A stretch of 5,800 bases of DNA from Bacillota bacterium (GTDB lineage: Bacteria > Bacillota_A > Clostridia > Lachnospirales > Lachnospiraceae): the NCBI GenBank assembly GCA_023443925.1, contig JAEZSL010000358.1:1-5800 (forward strand), written 5' to 3'. The first letter of the stretch is position 1, and each line of letters begins with the position of its first letter. A program made the translations under genes and the position numbers. Shown here piece by piece: positions 1-5,800 of this stretch. Under the pieces are notes generated by a model. That model was not told where the DNA came from, did no database searches, and saw nothing but the letters and a program-made list of their open reading frames with translations.

Positions 1-461
1 AGATTCTTAACCTTAAAGTCTTTCTCTGCTTCTCTTCTCTGATCCTTTTTGGCTATATCTTCCCGTTTATCATAAAGTTTCTTACCTCTTGCAAGGCCGA
101 TCTCTATTTTTACCAGGCTGCCTTTTAAATAAACGGTAAGGGGTACCACCGTATATCCTTTTTGTGCTATCTTACCCATTATCTTATTTATTTCATAATG
201 ATGCAATAACAGCTTTCTAATACGCAGCGGATCTTTATTAAATATATTCCCTTTTTCATAAGGGCTGATATGCATGTTATAAATATATACTTCTCCGTTT
301 TCAATCCGGATGTAAGATTCTTTTACACTGCATTTACCCATTCGCAAAGATTTGACTTCCGTACCGTGAAGTACAACACCAGCTTCAAAAGTGTCTTCTA
401 TAAAAAAATCAAATCTTGCTTTTTTATTATTAGCAATCATTTTAATACTATCTTTTGCCAT
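1..461 (-). CDS. smpB: SsrA-binding protein SmpB (C-terminus cut by window edge)
   Basis: SmpB binds tmRNA and carries it to the empty A site of stalled ribosomes, starting trans-translation in the cytoplasm. The reading frame starts [20 protein letters not shown] and shows the family signatures in order: GTEVKSLR near residue 34, HISPYE near 64, RKLLLH near 82, KGYTVVPL near 100 and [12 protein letters not shown] near 118, followed by a basic, helix-forming tail. 153 codons are visible and no stop is reached at position 1. SmpB is usually about 150-160 residues, so only a few residues should be missing. The ATG at 459-461 has a strong GGGAGGA site 4 nt upstream (465-471) and matches the usual N-terminus. 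The gene begins 21 bp after the rnr stop, so co-transcription with rnr is likely. The tmRNA gene (ssrA) often follows smpB in Firmicutes and could lie just outside the left edge; this is inference. Confidence 0.97.
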   Translation of the reverse strand, partial: MAKDSIKMIANNKKARFDFFIEDTFEAGVVLHGTEVKSLRMGKCSVKESYIRIENGEVYIYNMHISPYEKGNIFNKDPLRIRKLLLHHYEINKIMGKIAQKGYTVVPLTVYLKGSLVKIEIGLARGKKLYDKREDIAKKDQRREAEKDFKVKN

Positions 462-482
462 AGTTCCTCCCAAATTTCTTTA

Positions 483-2627
483 CTACTGATCCTCTTCCGG
501 CGCTACATCAGCAAATGCAAATTCGATGGTCCGAAGCAGCTTATCTGCCGCCATTACTTCTACCAGCACCTTTTCCCCCAGTTTATAGGTCTTTCTGGTA
601 TGCTCACCGATCATGGCGTAATGTTCCTCATCATAAATATAATAATCATCCTGCATTTCCGAAACACGAACCATGCCTTCCACCGTATTAGGCAGTTCCA
701 CATACAGTCCCCAGTTGGTTATACCGGATATAACACCTTCAAAGGTTTCACCTATGTGGTCACTCATATATTCTACTTTCTTAAGTTTATCAACCTCACG
801 TTCCGCTTCATCGGCACGGCGTTCGGTAGTGCTTGCCTGCCAGGCAATATCCGGAAGTATTTTACTGTAGTGGCTGTAACGCTTTTCACTTAATCCGCCT
901 CGCAGATTCTCCTTGATAATCCGATGAATCTGGAGATCCGGATATCTTCTGATGGGAGAAGTAAAGTGACAGTAATACTTCGTAGCCAGGCCGAAATGTC
1001 CGTCACTGGAGGAGGTGTATCTGGCCCGCTTCATAGAACGCAGGGTCAAACGGCTGATTAATGCTTCTTCGGGAGTATTATCTATTTTTAACAGTAACTT
1101 TTGCAGTTCCTTGGGATGAATTTCATCTTGATTAATTTTAATACTGTAGCCAAAGTTATTAATAAAGATTCCTAATTGCTGTATTTTTTCCGCATCCGGG
1201 TTTTCATGACTGCGGTATACAAAAGGGATCTCCTGCCAGAAATAATCTTCTGCAATGGTCTCATTGGCAATTAACATAAAATCTTCAATAATCTTTGTGG
1301 CTTTATTTCTGTCATAAGGGAGAATTTCAATAGGGTGGCCGTTTTTATCCAGCTTAATCTTGCTTTCCGGGAAATCAAAATCAATGGAGCCTCGTTTTCT
1401 TCTTTTCTCCCGTAAAATATCTGCCAGCTCCGACATTAATTCAAACATTGGCACCAGCTCTTCATATTCTTTTCTTTCCTCTTCATCATGATCTTCCAAA
1501 ATCTTCTTTACACTGGTATAGGTCATTCTTCTATCTACACAAAGGACAGTTTCGGCTACTTCATGCCCTACCACATTACCTTTTTCGTCTATATCCATAA
1601 AGCAGCTTAAGGCCAGCCGGTCGGTACCGGCATTCAGAGAACAAATACCGTTGGAGAGCTTATGTGGCAGCATGGGAATTACCCGGTCAACCAGGTAAAC
1701 ACTGGTACCGCGTTTCACCGCCTCTTTATCCAGCGGTGAATTCTCCGTAACATAATGGGATACATCCGCTATATGCACGCCCAGCCGGTATAAATTGCCT
1801 TCCTTTGATAGAGTTATGGCATCATCCAGATCCTTGGCATCTTCACCATCTATAGTTACGGTCTGCAGATTTCTGATATCTTTCCTGCCAGCCAGGTCTT
1901 TTTCCGATATTTCTTCCTGCACTGCTTCTACCTGCTGCATAACCTCTTCCGGAAATTCCACCGGCAGATTATATGCCATAATAACAGAAATAATATCCAC
2001 TCCGGGATCATTCATATGACCCAGAATCTCCGTTATCTTACCTTCCGGATTTTTGTCCTGGCTGCCGTAATCCGTAATTTTAACCACTACTTTATGTCCG
2101 GTAACCGCTCCTTTGGTGTGCTCTTTGGGAATAAATATATCTTTGCCGAATTTCTGGTTATCCGCAATTACAAACCCATAGTTTTTACTTTTTTCAAAAG
2201 TACCGACAATCGTACTGGTGCTTCTCTCCAGGACCCGGACGATCTCTCCTTCTTTTCTCTTACCCCGGCCTTCATTCTTAATAATGACCATAACCTTATC
2301 ATTATGAAGGGCGCCTTTAGTAGCACTCTCCGGAATAAAGATATCCTCTTCTTCCCCTTCTATAATAACAAATCCAAATCCTCGCTGGGTTCCCGAGAAT
2401 ATACCGGTTTTCGTGCCTTCATCCGCTAACTTATATCTGCCTTTTGTATCCGCTTCAATTTTGCCGTCTGCCTGCAAGGCTTCCAGCACTTCTCTCAAAT
2501 CCTGCTTCTCGTCACGGGGTACTTGCAGTACATTGGCTATTTCCTTAAATTTCATGGGCTGATATTCTTTACTATTTATAAAATCCAATAATATTCTCTT
2601 TTTTTCGTCCAAAATTACTTTATCCAT
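483..2627 (-). CDS. rnr: Ribonuclease R (RNB-family 3'-5' exoribonuclease)
   Basis: RNase R is a processive hydrolytic 3'-to-5' exoribonuclease that can pass through RNA structure. It acts in mRNA decay, RNA quality control and removal of mRNAs from tmRNA-rescued ribosomes. The 714-residue protein has the full order of domains: a winged-helix N-terminus (about 1-70), two cold-shock/OB folds (GFGFVI at 83-88 and YGFVI at 150-154, each followed by DIFIP), the RNB domain (about 250-575) and an S1 domain (about 625-705). The catalytic metal-binding aspartates are D260, D266, D268 and D269 in IDGEDAKDLDDA. HFTSPIRRYPDL at 554-565 supplies the conserved RNB arginine. It is shorter than the E. coli (813) and B. 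subtilis (about 779) enzymes because it ends about 10 residues after the S1 domain with EEDQ and lacks a long lysine-rich tail. The ATG has a GGAGG site (2632-2636) 4 nt upstream. It is followed by smpB after 21 bp. Confidence 0.98.
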   Translation of the reverse strand: MDKVILDEKKRILLDFINSKEYQPMKFKEIANVLQVPRDEKQDLREVLEALQADGKIEADTKGRYKLADEGTKTGIFSGTQRGFGFVIIEGEEEDIFIPESATKGALHNDKVMVIIKNEGRGKRKEGEIVRVLERSTSTIVGTFEKSKNYGFVIADNQKFGKDIFIPKEHTKGAVTGHKVVVKITDYGSQDKNPEGKITEILGHMNDPGVDIISVIMAYNLPVEFPEEVMQQVEAVQEEISEKDLAGRKDIRNLQTVTIDGEDAKDLDDAITLSKEGNLYRLGVHIADVSHYVTENSPLDKEAVKRGTSVYLVDRVIPMLPHKLSNGICSLNAGTDRLALSCFMDIDEKGNVVGHEVAETVLCVDRRMTYTSVKKILEDHDEEERKEYEELVPMFELMSELADILREKRRKRGSIDFDFPESKIKLDKNGHPIEILPYDRNKATKIIEDFMLIANETIAEDYFWQEIPFVYRSHENPDAEKIQQLGIFINNFGYSIKINQDEIHPKELQKLLLKIDNTPEEALISRLTLRSMKRARYTSSSDGHFGLATKYYCHFTSPIRRYPDLQIHRIIKENLRGGLSEKRYSHYSKILPDIAWQASTTERRADEAEREVDKLKKVEYMSDHIGETFEGVISGITNWGLYVELPNTVEGMVRVSEMQDDYYIYDEEHYAMIGEHTRKTYKLGEKVLVEVMAADKLLRTIEFAFADVAPEEDQ

Positions 2628-2666
2628 TTTGCCTCCACTCTAGAAACATAAGCTTCACTATATTTT

Positions 2667-2695
2667 AGTATACCATAATTCTCCTGTAATTAACA
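2667..2695 (-). promoter_or_regulatory. Candidate extended -10 promoter for rnr-smpB
   Basis: Read on the minus strand, TGG-TATACT (2675 down to 2667) is an extended -10 element of sigma-A type, about 40 nt upstream of the rnr start codon. At a 17-bp spacing the -35 position reads TGTTAA (2690-2695), which is a poor match, while a nearby TTGTGT (2693-2698) sits at 20 bp. Extended -10 promoters tolerate weak -35 boxes. No stronger candidate is apparent between the upstream terminator and rnr. The position is inferred from sequence only. Confidence 0.5.
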
Positions 2696-2710
2696 CAAAT
2701 TTTTTACAGG
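2683..2710. repeat. Inverted repeat CCTGTAA-N14-TTACAGG over the rnr promoter
   Basis: Perfect 7-bp arms (2683-2689 and 2704-2710) flank a 14-bp AT-rich spacer. The repeat covers the -35 side of the proposed rnr promoter, where a regulator could bind. As RNA it would make only a weak hairpin, and it lies upstream of the predicted transcription start. No known operator is recognised, and an arm of this length in AT-rich DNA could be chance. Confidence 0.3.
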
Positions 2711-2797
2711 CTGTTTTCCTTAGTGTCTGCAATAAACCGGAACCTATGATAATTTTATTATTTTTATATTAAATCCAGTTATGAAGGAACAAAATAC

Positions 2798-2836
2798 AAA
2801 AAGATTTGATAACAAATAACGTTATCAAACCTTTTT
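2798..2836 (-). terminator. Rho-independent terminator after the MetRS-like gene
   Basis: The arms TTTGATAAC (2805-2813) and GTTATCAAA (2821-2829) pair perfectly across a 7-nt loop. After one A/C mismatch, the pairing continues G-C and then A5/T5, ending at 2798 and 2836. Read on the minus strand the hairpin is followed by TCTTTTTG. The flanking A and T tracts mean it could also work in the opposite direction, but no plus-strand gene is present to need it. It is AT-rich and therefore not very stable. It lies about 125 nt beyond the stop of the MetRS-like gene and separates that unit from rnr. Confidence 0.65.
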
Positions 2837-2874
2837 CTTGTATCGTTAATTAATACGTTTACTCACATTAACTT

Positions 2875-2890
2875 TCATTTATATAAATGA
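2875..2890. repeat. AT-rich 16-bp palindrome in the gene-free stretch 2628-2961
   Basis: TCATTTATATAAATGA is a perfect palindrome about 70 nt downstream of the MetRS-like stop, inside the probable 3' untranslated region. The 334-bp stretch between the MetRS-like gene and rnr holds this palindrome, the terminator at 2798-2836, the inverted repeat at 2683-2710 and the rnr promoter. No small gene is supported there, and secG, often found upstream of rnr in Firmicutes, is absent. Confidence 0.3.
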
Positions 2891-2961
2891 GCGCTTGTAA
2901 GACAGCTTAATTTATATCAAAAATACAGGTTAGAGGGTTGATTTCTTTTTATACCAAGGCT

Positions 2962-4983
2962 TTAACTGTTTTCCAGCTGACTTGGATGCTTTTTAAAGAA
3001 ATCCATCTTAGGCTCCAGAAATTTTAACTGATGGTTATCATAATCCTCAATAATCTCATAGATCGGAGAAAAAATATAATTCCAGTCCCAAAGTTTTTCC
3101 TCTACCTGCAGATATTCTCTTATCATATCACAGCCATAGGGAGCGATGGAATGCAGCAGTACCGCGGTGGTTTTAACCGCATGAAAGGAATCAATTAAGA
3201 CCTGCTTTTTCAGTTCTTCATTACCGGTGGATTCTGCCGTTCTCATATTATTAACCCAGTATTTATTCCGGTTCCGGATATACGTATCCAGCACATAGGT
3301 CAGACTGTGAAACTCATGGTTGTACATATGCCTTTCAAAGGTAAGCACTGCTTCTTTTGACTCCTCCATTACTTCTTCACTGACACAACCCTTGGGTATT
3401 TTACAGTTAAAGTGGCTTTGAGAGGTATAAAAACAGGATCGGACTAACCGATTAAATACATTTGTTAAAAGATTCCCCTCTTTTAACACCATATCTTCTC
3501 CATTCCTTTCATTTTCAGGCAGGTACACCTGCGGACGGAAGCTAACACTTTTATTGGATAAGCCAAGACTTAAGAAATGAATGCGCAGCTGTTCCGGTGT
3601 ATAAAACTGCAGTAAGTCCTTTGCCATAGGCGGTTTAATCTCGTTACTGCTGCTGGCCTTTTTATCCATAAAAAGGATATGTCTGTTGGCAATCAGATGG
3701 GGCAGCGGCAGATTACCCATATCTGTATCAATACCGTCCGAAGTTTTCTCAAGAGCGGCAAACATAGCCATTTCTGCTATACCGTAAAAATAGATATTAT
3801 CCTCGCCTATAAACTGATATACTTTAGCCTCTTCTGAGTTCCACCAGTTTCTCCATTCGCTTTCCTCTTTACCTTCCTTTTCCAGATAAGCCCTGGTAAA
3901 GGAGATAGGTGCCCAAAGTGACTCCGGCCAGACCCAGAAGGTCAAATCCTTCAGATTATCTTTCTCCGGTACCCTAACACCCCATTCAATATTACCGGAT
4001 AAACGGAATGGAACCAGTGTCTTGCCGGTCCTGAAACGGATTCCCTTGCTTCCCAATACCTCCAGTGCCTTTTCCCGGTCACTTAGTTTTTGAAAAACAA
4101 AGGTTACGGAAGGCTTATTTTCTTCCGAAATCACCGTATGTTCCGGTAATAAAGCGGCTAAGTCCTCTATTCCTTCCAGCTGATCTTTTTTCACATAAAT
4201 AAATGGAGGTTTTAAAAATTCCTCAATGGTATTAATAATATATTTTCTGGTATTGGTATTGGCCTTAAGGCTTACAATCCATTCTTTAAGCATATATTGC
4301 CACTCTTCCAGCTTAAAATACCAGTTAACGACCTCTTTTACTTCCGGTGTTTTACCAGATAAGGTACTTTTGGGGTTAATCAGGTTACTCGGCATATACT
4401 GATGACCCAGCGCACACTCATCTGCATATGCTTTATCGGAAAAACAGCCATCGATGGGACATTGACCGATAACCTGCCTGCCGTTGAGAAACACATGAAA
4501 ATCCGGATCAAAAAATTGCGGTGTTGACAGAGGAACCACATCTCCGCCATTATACAATTTTTCAAAAACCTCCTCCGACACTTTCCTGTGTATTTCACCG
4601 GGCCGGTCAAGGGCAGAAGCTCCGTATAGATTCAGACTGATGCCATACTGATCCAGGGTTGCTTTTTGTAGTTCATGATTGTTACGGACATATTCTTCTA
4701 TAGTACCGGCAGGTTTCTTTGTTCTTTCTTCCTCCACTAATTTCCGGTAGCTTTCAAGAATTGGAGAGCCATAACAGTCCGTTCCGGATACAAATATAAC
4801 ATTTTCTTTTCCTATACGATCTCTTAGGAATCTTGCAAAGGTATCGGCATGAACAAAAACCCCGCCGATGTGTCCAAAATGCAGCTCTTTATTGCCATAC
4901 GGCATACCGGCGGTAATGACCGCCCTTTTGGGAAATTCCGGTCTCTCACCTTTTTTTATATCCTTGTTTGTCTTATCTTTCAT
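2962..4983 (-). CDS. Divergent methionyl-tRNA synthetase family protein (class I aaRS)
   Basis: A class I aminoacyl-tRNA synthetase of the MetRS type, which normally joins methionine to tRNA-Met in the cytoplasm. Residues are numbered from the upstream ATG at 4990-4992, giving 676; the RBS-supported start at 4983 gives 673. Seen: VITAGMPYGN with HFGH at 38-41 (the HIGH motif), GTDCYG at 70-75, a zinc-knuckle-like cluster C178, C183, C193, H197, INPKSTLSG near 205, NWYFKL near 223, and a helical anticodon-binding domain after about 490. No C-terminal EMAP/tRNA-bind domain follows. Odd points: the KMSKS loop is KASSS (445-449), about 65 residues are inserted near 263-328, the YVWxDAPIGY segment is altered (WVWPESLWAPIS at 353-364), and the anticodon-reading PW motif is not seen after NKY (576-578). 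It is preceded by its own promoter and T-box. It may be a MetRS, but a paralogue with altered specificity or role is possible, so I give no gene symbol. Confidence 0.9.
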   Translation of the reverse strand: MKDKTNKDIKKGERPEFPKRAVITAGMPYGNKELHFGHIGGVFVHADTFARFLRDRIGKENVIFVSGTDCYGSPILESYRKLVEEERTKKPAGTIEEYVRNNHELQKATLDQYGISLNLYGASALDRPGEIHRKVSEEVFEKLYNGGDVVPLSTPQFFDPDFHVFLNGRQVIGQCPIDGCFSDKAYADECALGHQYMPSNLINPKSTLSGKTPEVKEVVNWYFKLEEWQYMLKEWIVSLKANTNTRKYIINTIEEFLKPPFIYVKKDQLEGIEDLAALLPEHTVISEENKPSVTFVFQKLSDREKALEVLGSKGIRFRTGKTLVPFRLSGNIEWGVRVPEKDNLKDLTFWVWPESLWAPISFTRAYLEKEGKEESEWRNWWNSEEAKVYQFIGEDNIYFYGIAEMAMFAALEKTSDGIDTDMGNLPLPHLIANRHILFMDKKASSSNEIKPPMAKDLLQFYTPEQLRIHFLSLGLSNKSVSFRPQVYLPENERNGEDMVLKEGNLLTNVFNRLVRSCFYTSQSHFNCKIPKGCVSEEVMEESKEAVLTFERHMYNHEFHSLTYVLDTYIRNRNKYWVNNMRTAESTGNEELKKQVLIDSFHAVKTTAVLLHSIAPYGCDMIREYLQVEEKLWDWNYIFSPIYEIIEDYDNHQLKFLEPKMDFFKKHPSQLENS

Positions 4984-4993
4984 ATGAATCATA

Positions 4994-4998
4994 CCTTT
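4994..4998 (-). promoter_or_regulatory. Ribosome binding site that decides the MetRS-like start
   Basis: AAAGG at 4994-4998 (minus strand) lies only 1 nt before the first in-frame ATG (4990-4992) but 10 nt before the second (4981-4983). The 1-nt spacing would not allow normal initiation, so the second ATG is chosen and the protein begins MKDKTNKDI. The three residues lost (MIH) precede a charged, non-conserved stretch, so domain content is unaffected. Confidence 0.6.
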
Positions 4999-5069
4999 CT
5001 CATATTATAATTTCAGGTTGTCAGTTTAATTCTGCTTCTGCTAAATTCCAGCTCATACTAAAAAAAGAT

Positions 5070-5106
5070 AAAAAAAACACCTCCTACAATGTAATCTGTA
5101 GGGGCG
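5070..5106 (-). terminator. T-box regulated terminator
   Basis: On the minus strand CGCCCCTACA (5106-5097) pairs with TGTAGG-A-GGTG (5088-5078) with one bulged A and an 8-nt loop, followed by eight U (5077-5070). It is GC-richer than the genomic average and has the classical intrinsic terminator form. Its 5' arm overlaps the antiterminator partner of the T-box sequence, which gives the mutually exclusive switch. Confidence 0.93.
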
Positions 5107-5340
5107 AGAAATTCGCGGTACCACCCTATTTTACTAATATGTCGCCATATTAATCTCATCGAGTACTGATATACTCTAGTTCTGTAACGTGAACCTACGT
5201 CATAGCATCACTTAATTTAATAAGATCCGTATGCAGCTCCGAGGCTTGTTTCATCATATACACCACCGCTCCTTCTCAGCTTCCGGAGTTCTCTGTAAGT
5301 TTGGTAAATGATTACTCTTCTCTTCATAGCTTTTATTTTT
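5070..5340 (-). promoter_or_regulatory. T-box riboswitch leader of the MetRS-like gene
   Basis: T-box leaders sense uncharged tRNA and let transcription continue past a terminator. Read on the minus strand from about 5340, Stem I shows a K-turn (AUGA 5327-5324 with GGA 5240-5238), AGUA (5316-5313), a helix AUCAU/AUGAU (5312-5308 with 5257-5253), the apical GCUG (GNUG, 5280-5277) inside a CUCC/GGAG helix, and GAA (5252-5250). The next triplet, where the specifier belongs, is ACA (5249-5247), followed by A. A GCGA-loop hairpin (5136-5151) precedes the T-box sequence AGGGTGGTACCGCG (5127-5114), a full match to the consensus. Its UGGU bulge predicts a tRNA with discriminator base A. The antiterminator would use the C-run at 5104-5101, which is also the 5' arm of the terminator. 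ACA predicts tRNA-Thr, which does not fit a MetRS. Confidence 0.95.
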
Positions 5341-5345
5341 TACAT

Positions 5346-5374
5346 AGTATATGCAAATATTTGTTATTTGTCAA
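5346..5374 (-). promoter_or_regulatory. Sigma-A promoter of the T-box leader and MetRS-like gene
   Basis: On the minus strand a perfect -35 TTGACA (5374-5369) is separated by 17 bp from TATACT (5351-5346), one mismatch from the TATAAT consensus. Transcription would start near 5339, just before Stem I of the T-box. This is a strong vegetative promoter, so control would be left mainly to the riboswitch. Confidence 0.9.
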
Positions 5375-5676
5375 GATTAATTTTCAAGTAATTGCTTATA
5401 GCATTCCTAGTGTCAAATGTCATATTGTGGTGTAGAGAAGCCTTTTGACCTTATGACGCTTGAATCATTATAGTAATTATTTAGATATATAATATATGTT
5501 ATATTACCCTGAGTGGTTATCTTTCATACATATGCTTTATTGCCAGAAAGAATCCGGCTTAACAAAGCCAAGCGTTTCCATTCTGTCACATTAATGCCTG
5601 CTTCACCTGTACGATAATCCATCCTAGCCGAAAGGATTTTTTAATGCACAGGAAAATCACAGTAACTTCCAAGGTA
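5375..5676. other. Gene-free stretch between the intron 3' end and the T-box promoter
   Basis: About 300 bp with no gene I can support. The left part (about 5470-5515) is very AT-rich. The part next to the intron is its 3' exon. In one minus-strand frame it contains an open stretch whose ATG-led part (5524-5622) would encode 32 residues containing EWKRLALLSRIL. It has no ribosome binding site, and the same frame has a stop just upstream, so it may be a fragment of an older gene or chance. The exon product is not recognised. Confidence 0.5.
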
Positions 5677-5753
5677 ATCGAGTAGGAGGAAAATCATTAA
5701 TTGATTTTCCGTCCTCTCACACCACCGTGCATACCGTTCGGTACACGGCGGTT
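5677..5753 (-). ncRNA. Group II intron ribozyme domains V and VI
   Basis: Domain V (about 5753-5720): an 8-bp lower helix CCGCCGUG (5751-5744) with CACGGUGG (5729-5722), a 2-nt UG bulge on the 3' side (5731-5730), and a 4-bp upper helix UACC/GGUA closed by a GAAC loop. The catalytic triad is CGC (5750-5748), with its G facing a U. Domain VI: GGAAAATCA (5710-5702) pairs with TGATTTTCC (5696-5688), then AGGA/TCCT, then GAG/CTC, leaving A5683 unpaired on the 3' strand. This A is 7 nt from the 3' end, the expected place of the branch point that attacks the 5' splice site. Confidence 0.85.
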
Positions 5754-5761
5754 CAATAGAA

Positions 5762-5800
5762 TTAACTTACTTGTAAATATCTTTCTGACATCGTTATAAA
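5762..5800 (-). CDS. Probable C-terminal tail of the intron-encoded reverse transcriptase/maturase (partial)
   Basis: An open frame enters from the right edge and ends at TAA (5764-5762), giving FITMSERYLQVS. The stop lies 8 nt before domain V. Such a place fits an intron-encoded protein carried in domain IV. Many of these proteins end in a short tail containing a KRY/ERY-like motif. No reverse transcriptase, maturase or endonuclease domain is visible, so the identity rests on position and on weak tail similarity only. Confidence 0.4.
   Translation of the reverse strand, partial: FITMSERYLQVS

Larger units (their letters stand above)
5677..5800 (-). mobile_element. 3' end of a group II intron (truncated by window edge)
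   Basis: Group II introns are self-splicing retroelements that move by retrohoming. Only the 3' end is visible: the probable end of the encoded protein, domain V, domain VI and the splice junction, read on the minus strand. The intron probably ends CTCCTACTCGAT, with the terminal AU at 5678-5677; an end one base later (5676) cannot be excluded. The ribozyme 5' part, most of the encoded protein and the 5' exon lie to the right of the window, so neither class nor completeness can be judged. Confidence 0.85.

Noticed and set aside
270..893. 207-codon plus-strand open frame opposite smpB and rnr
   Set aside because: It lies antisense to two clearly recognised genes, its translation is rich in F, H, I and Y with no family resemblance, and it has no convincing ribosome binding site.
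1795..2429. Plus-strand open frames (1795-2019 and 2016-2429) opposite rnr
   Set aside because: They are antisense shadows of the conserved RNB and cold-shock region of rnr, with no recognisable domain.
4380..4610. 76-codon minus-strand frame within the MetRS-like gene
   Set aside because: It is an out-of-frame shadow inside a conserved coding region.
5021..5056. 11-codon minus-strand mini-frame (MSWNLAEAELN) between the T-box terminator and the MetRS-like gene, which could be a leader peptide
   Set aside because: No ribosome binding site at a usable distance. The nearest AGGAGG lies about 25 nt upstream inside the terminator arm, and the peptide has no run of Met or Thr codons.
4968..5153. 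61-codon plus-strand frame over the T-box leader
   Set aside because: It runs through the start of the MetRS-like gene, the terminator and the T-box sequence on the opposite strand. The structure of the RNA explains this sequence better.
5411..5416. Second minus-strand TTGACA upstream of the T-box promoter
   Set aside because: No -10 hexamer at 16-18 bp; the TTGACA at 5369-5374 has a proper partner.
5556..5569. GGCTT-AACA-AAGCC hairpin in the intron 3' exon as a terminator
   Set aside because: The stem is only 5 bp and no T-tract follows on either strand.
1..5800. CRISPR array, tRNA, rRNA, phage or toxin-antitoxin genes
   Set aside because: No direct repeat array, no cloverleaf and no related protein signatures were found on either strand.

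Overview
The window reads as chromosomal DNA from an AT-rich, low-GC Gram-positive anaerobe. Lachnospiraceae or a related Clostridia is my best guess. The reasons are the T-box leader, the sigma-A promoter with a 17-bp spacer, the GGAGG-type ribosome binding sites, the rnr-smpB pair and the protein sequences themselves. The species cannot be fixed from the sequence alone. Every gene I can support is on the minus strand, so the window is read from right to left.

Right edge (about 5677-5800): the 3' end of a group II intron, with domain V, domain VI and its bulged branch-point A, plus the probable last 12 residues of its encoded reverse transcriptase/maturase. The rest of the intron lies outside the window. 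Positions 5375-5676 hold the 3' exon side of the insertion, with no gene I can support.

Middle (2962-5374): a strong sigma-A promoter (TTGACA, 17 bp, TATACT) drives a complete T-box riboswitch with Stem I, specifier loop, T-box sequence and terminator. This controls a 673-residue class I synthetase of the methionyl-tRNA synthetase family. The protein is unusual. Its KMSKS loop reads KASSS, it has about 65 extra residues before the WG(I/V)xVP motif, and several methionine-pocket and anticodon-reading positions are replaced. The T-box specifier, read by the usual AGUA/GAA frame, is ACA (threonine) and not AUG (methionine). This mismatch is the most interesting observation in the window.

Positions 2628-2961 are intergenic, with a terminator hairpin, an AT-rich palindrome, an inverted repeat and an extended -10 promoter for the next unit.

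Left (1-2627): rnr (RNase R) and smpB, 21 bp apart and very likely one transcript. RNase R degrades structured and faulty mRNA. SmpB with tmRNA rescues stalled ribosomes and tags their products, so the pair forms a trans-translation and RNA quality-control operon. The secG gene that often precedes rnr in Firmicutes is not present here.
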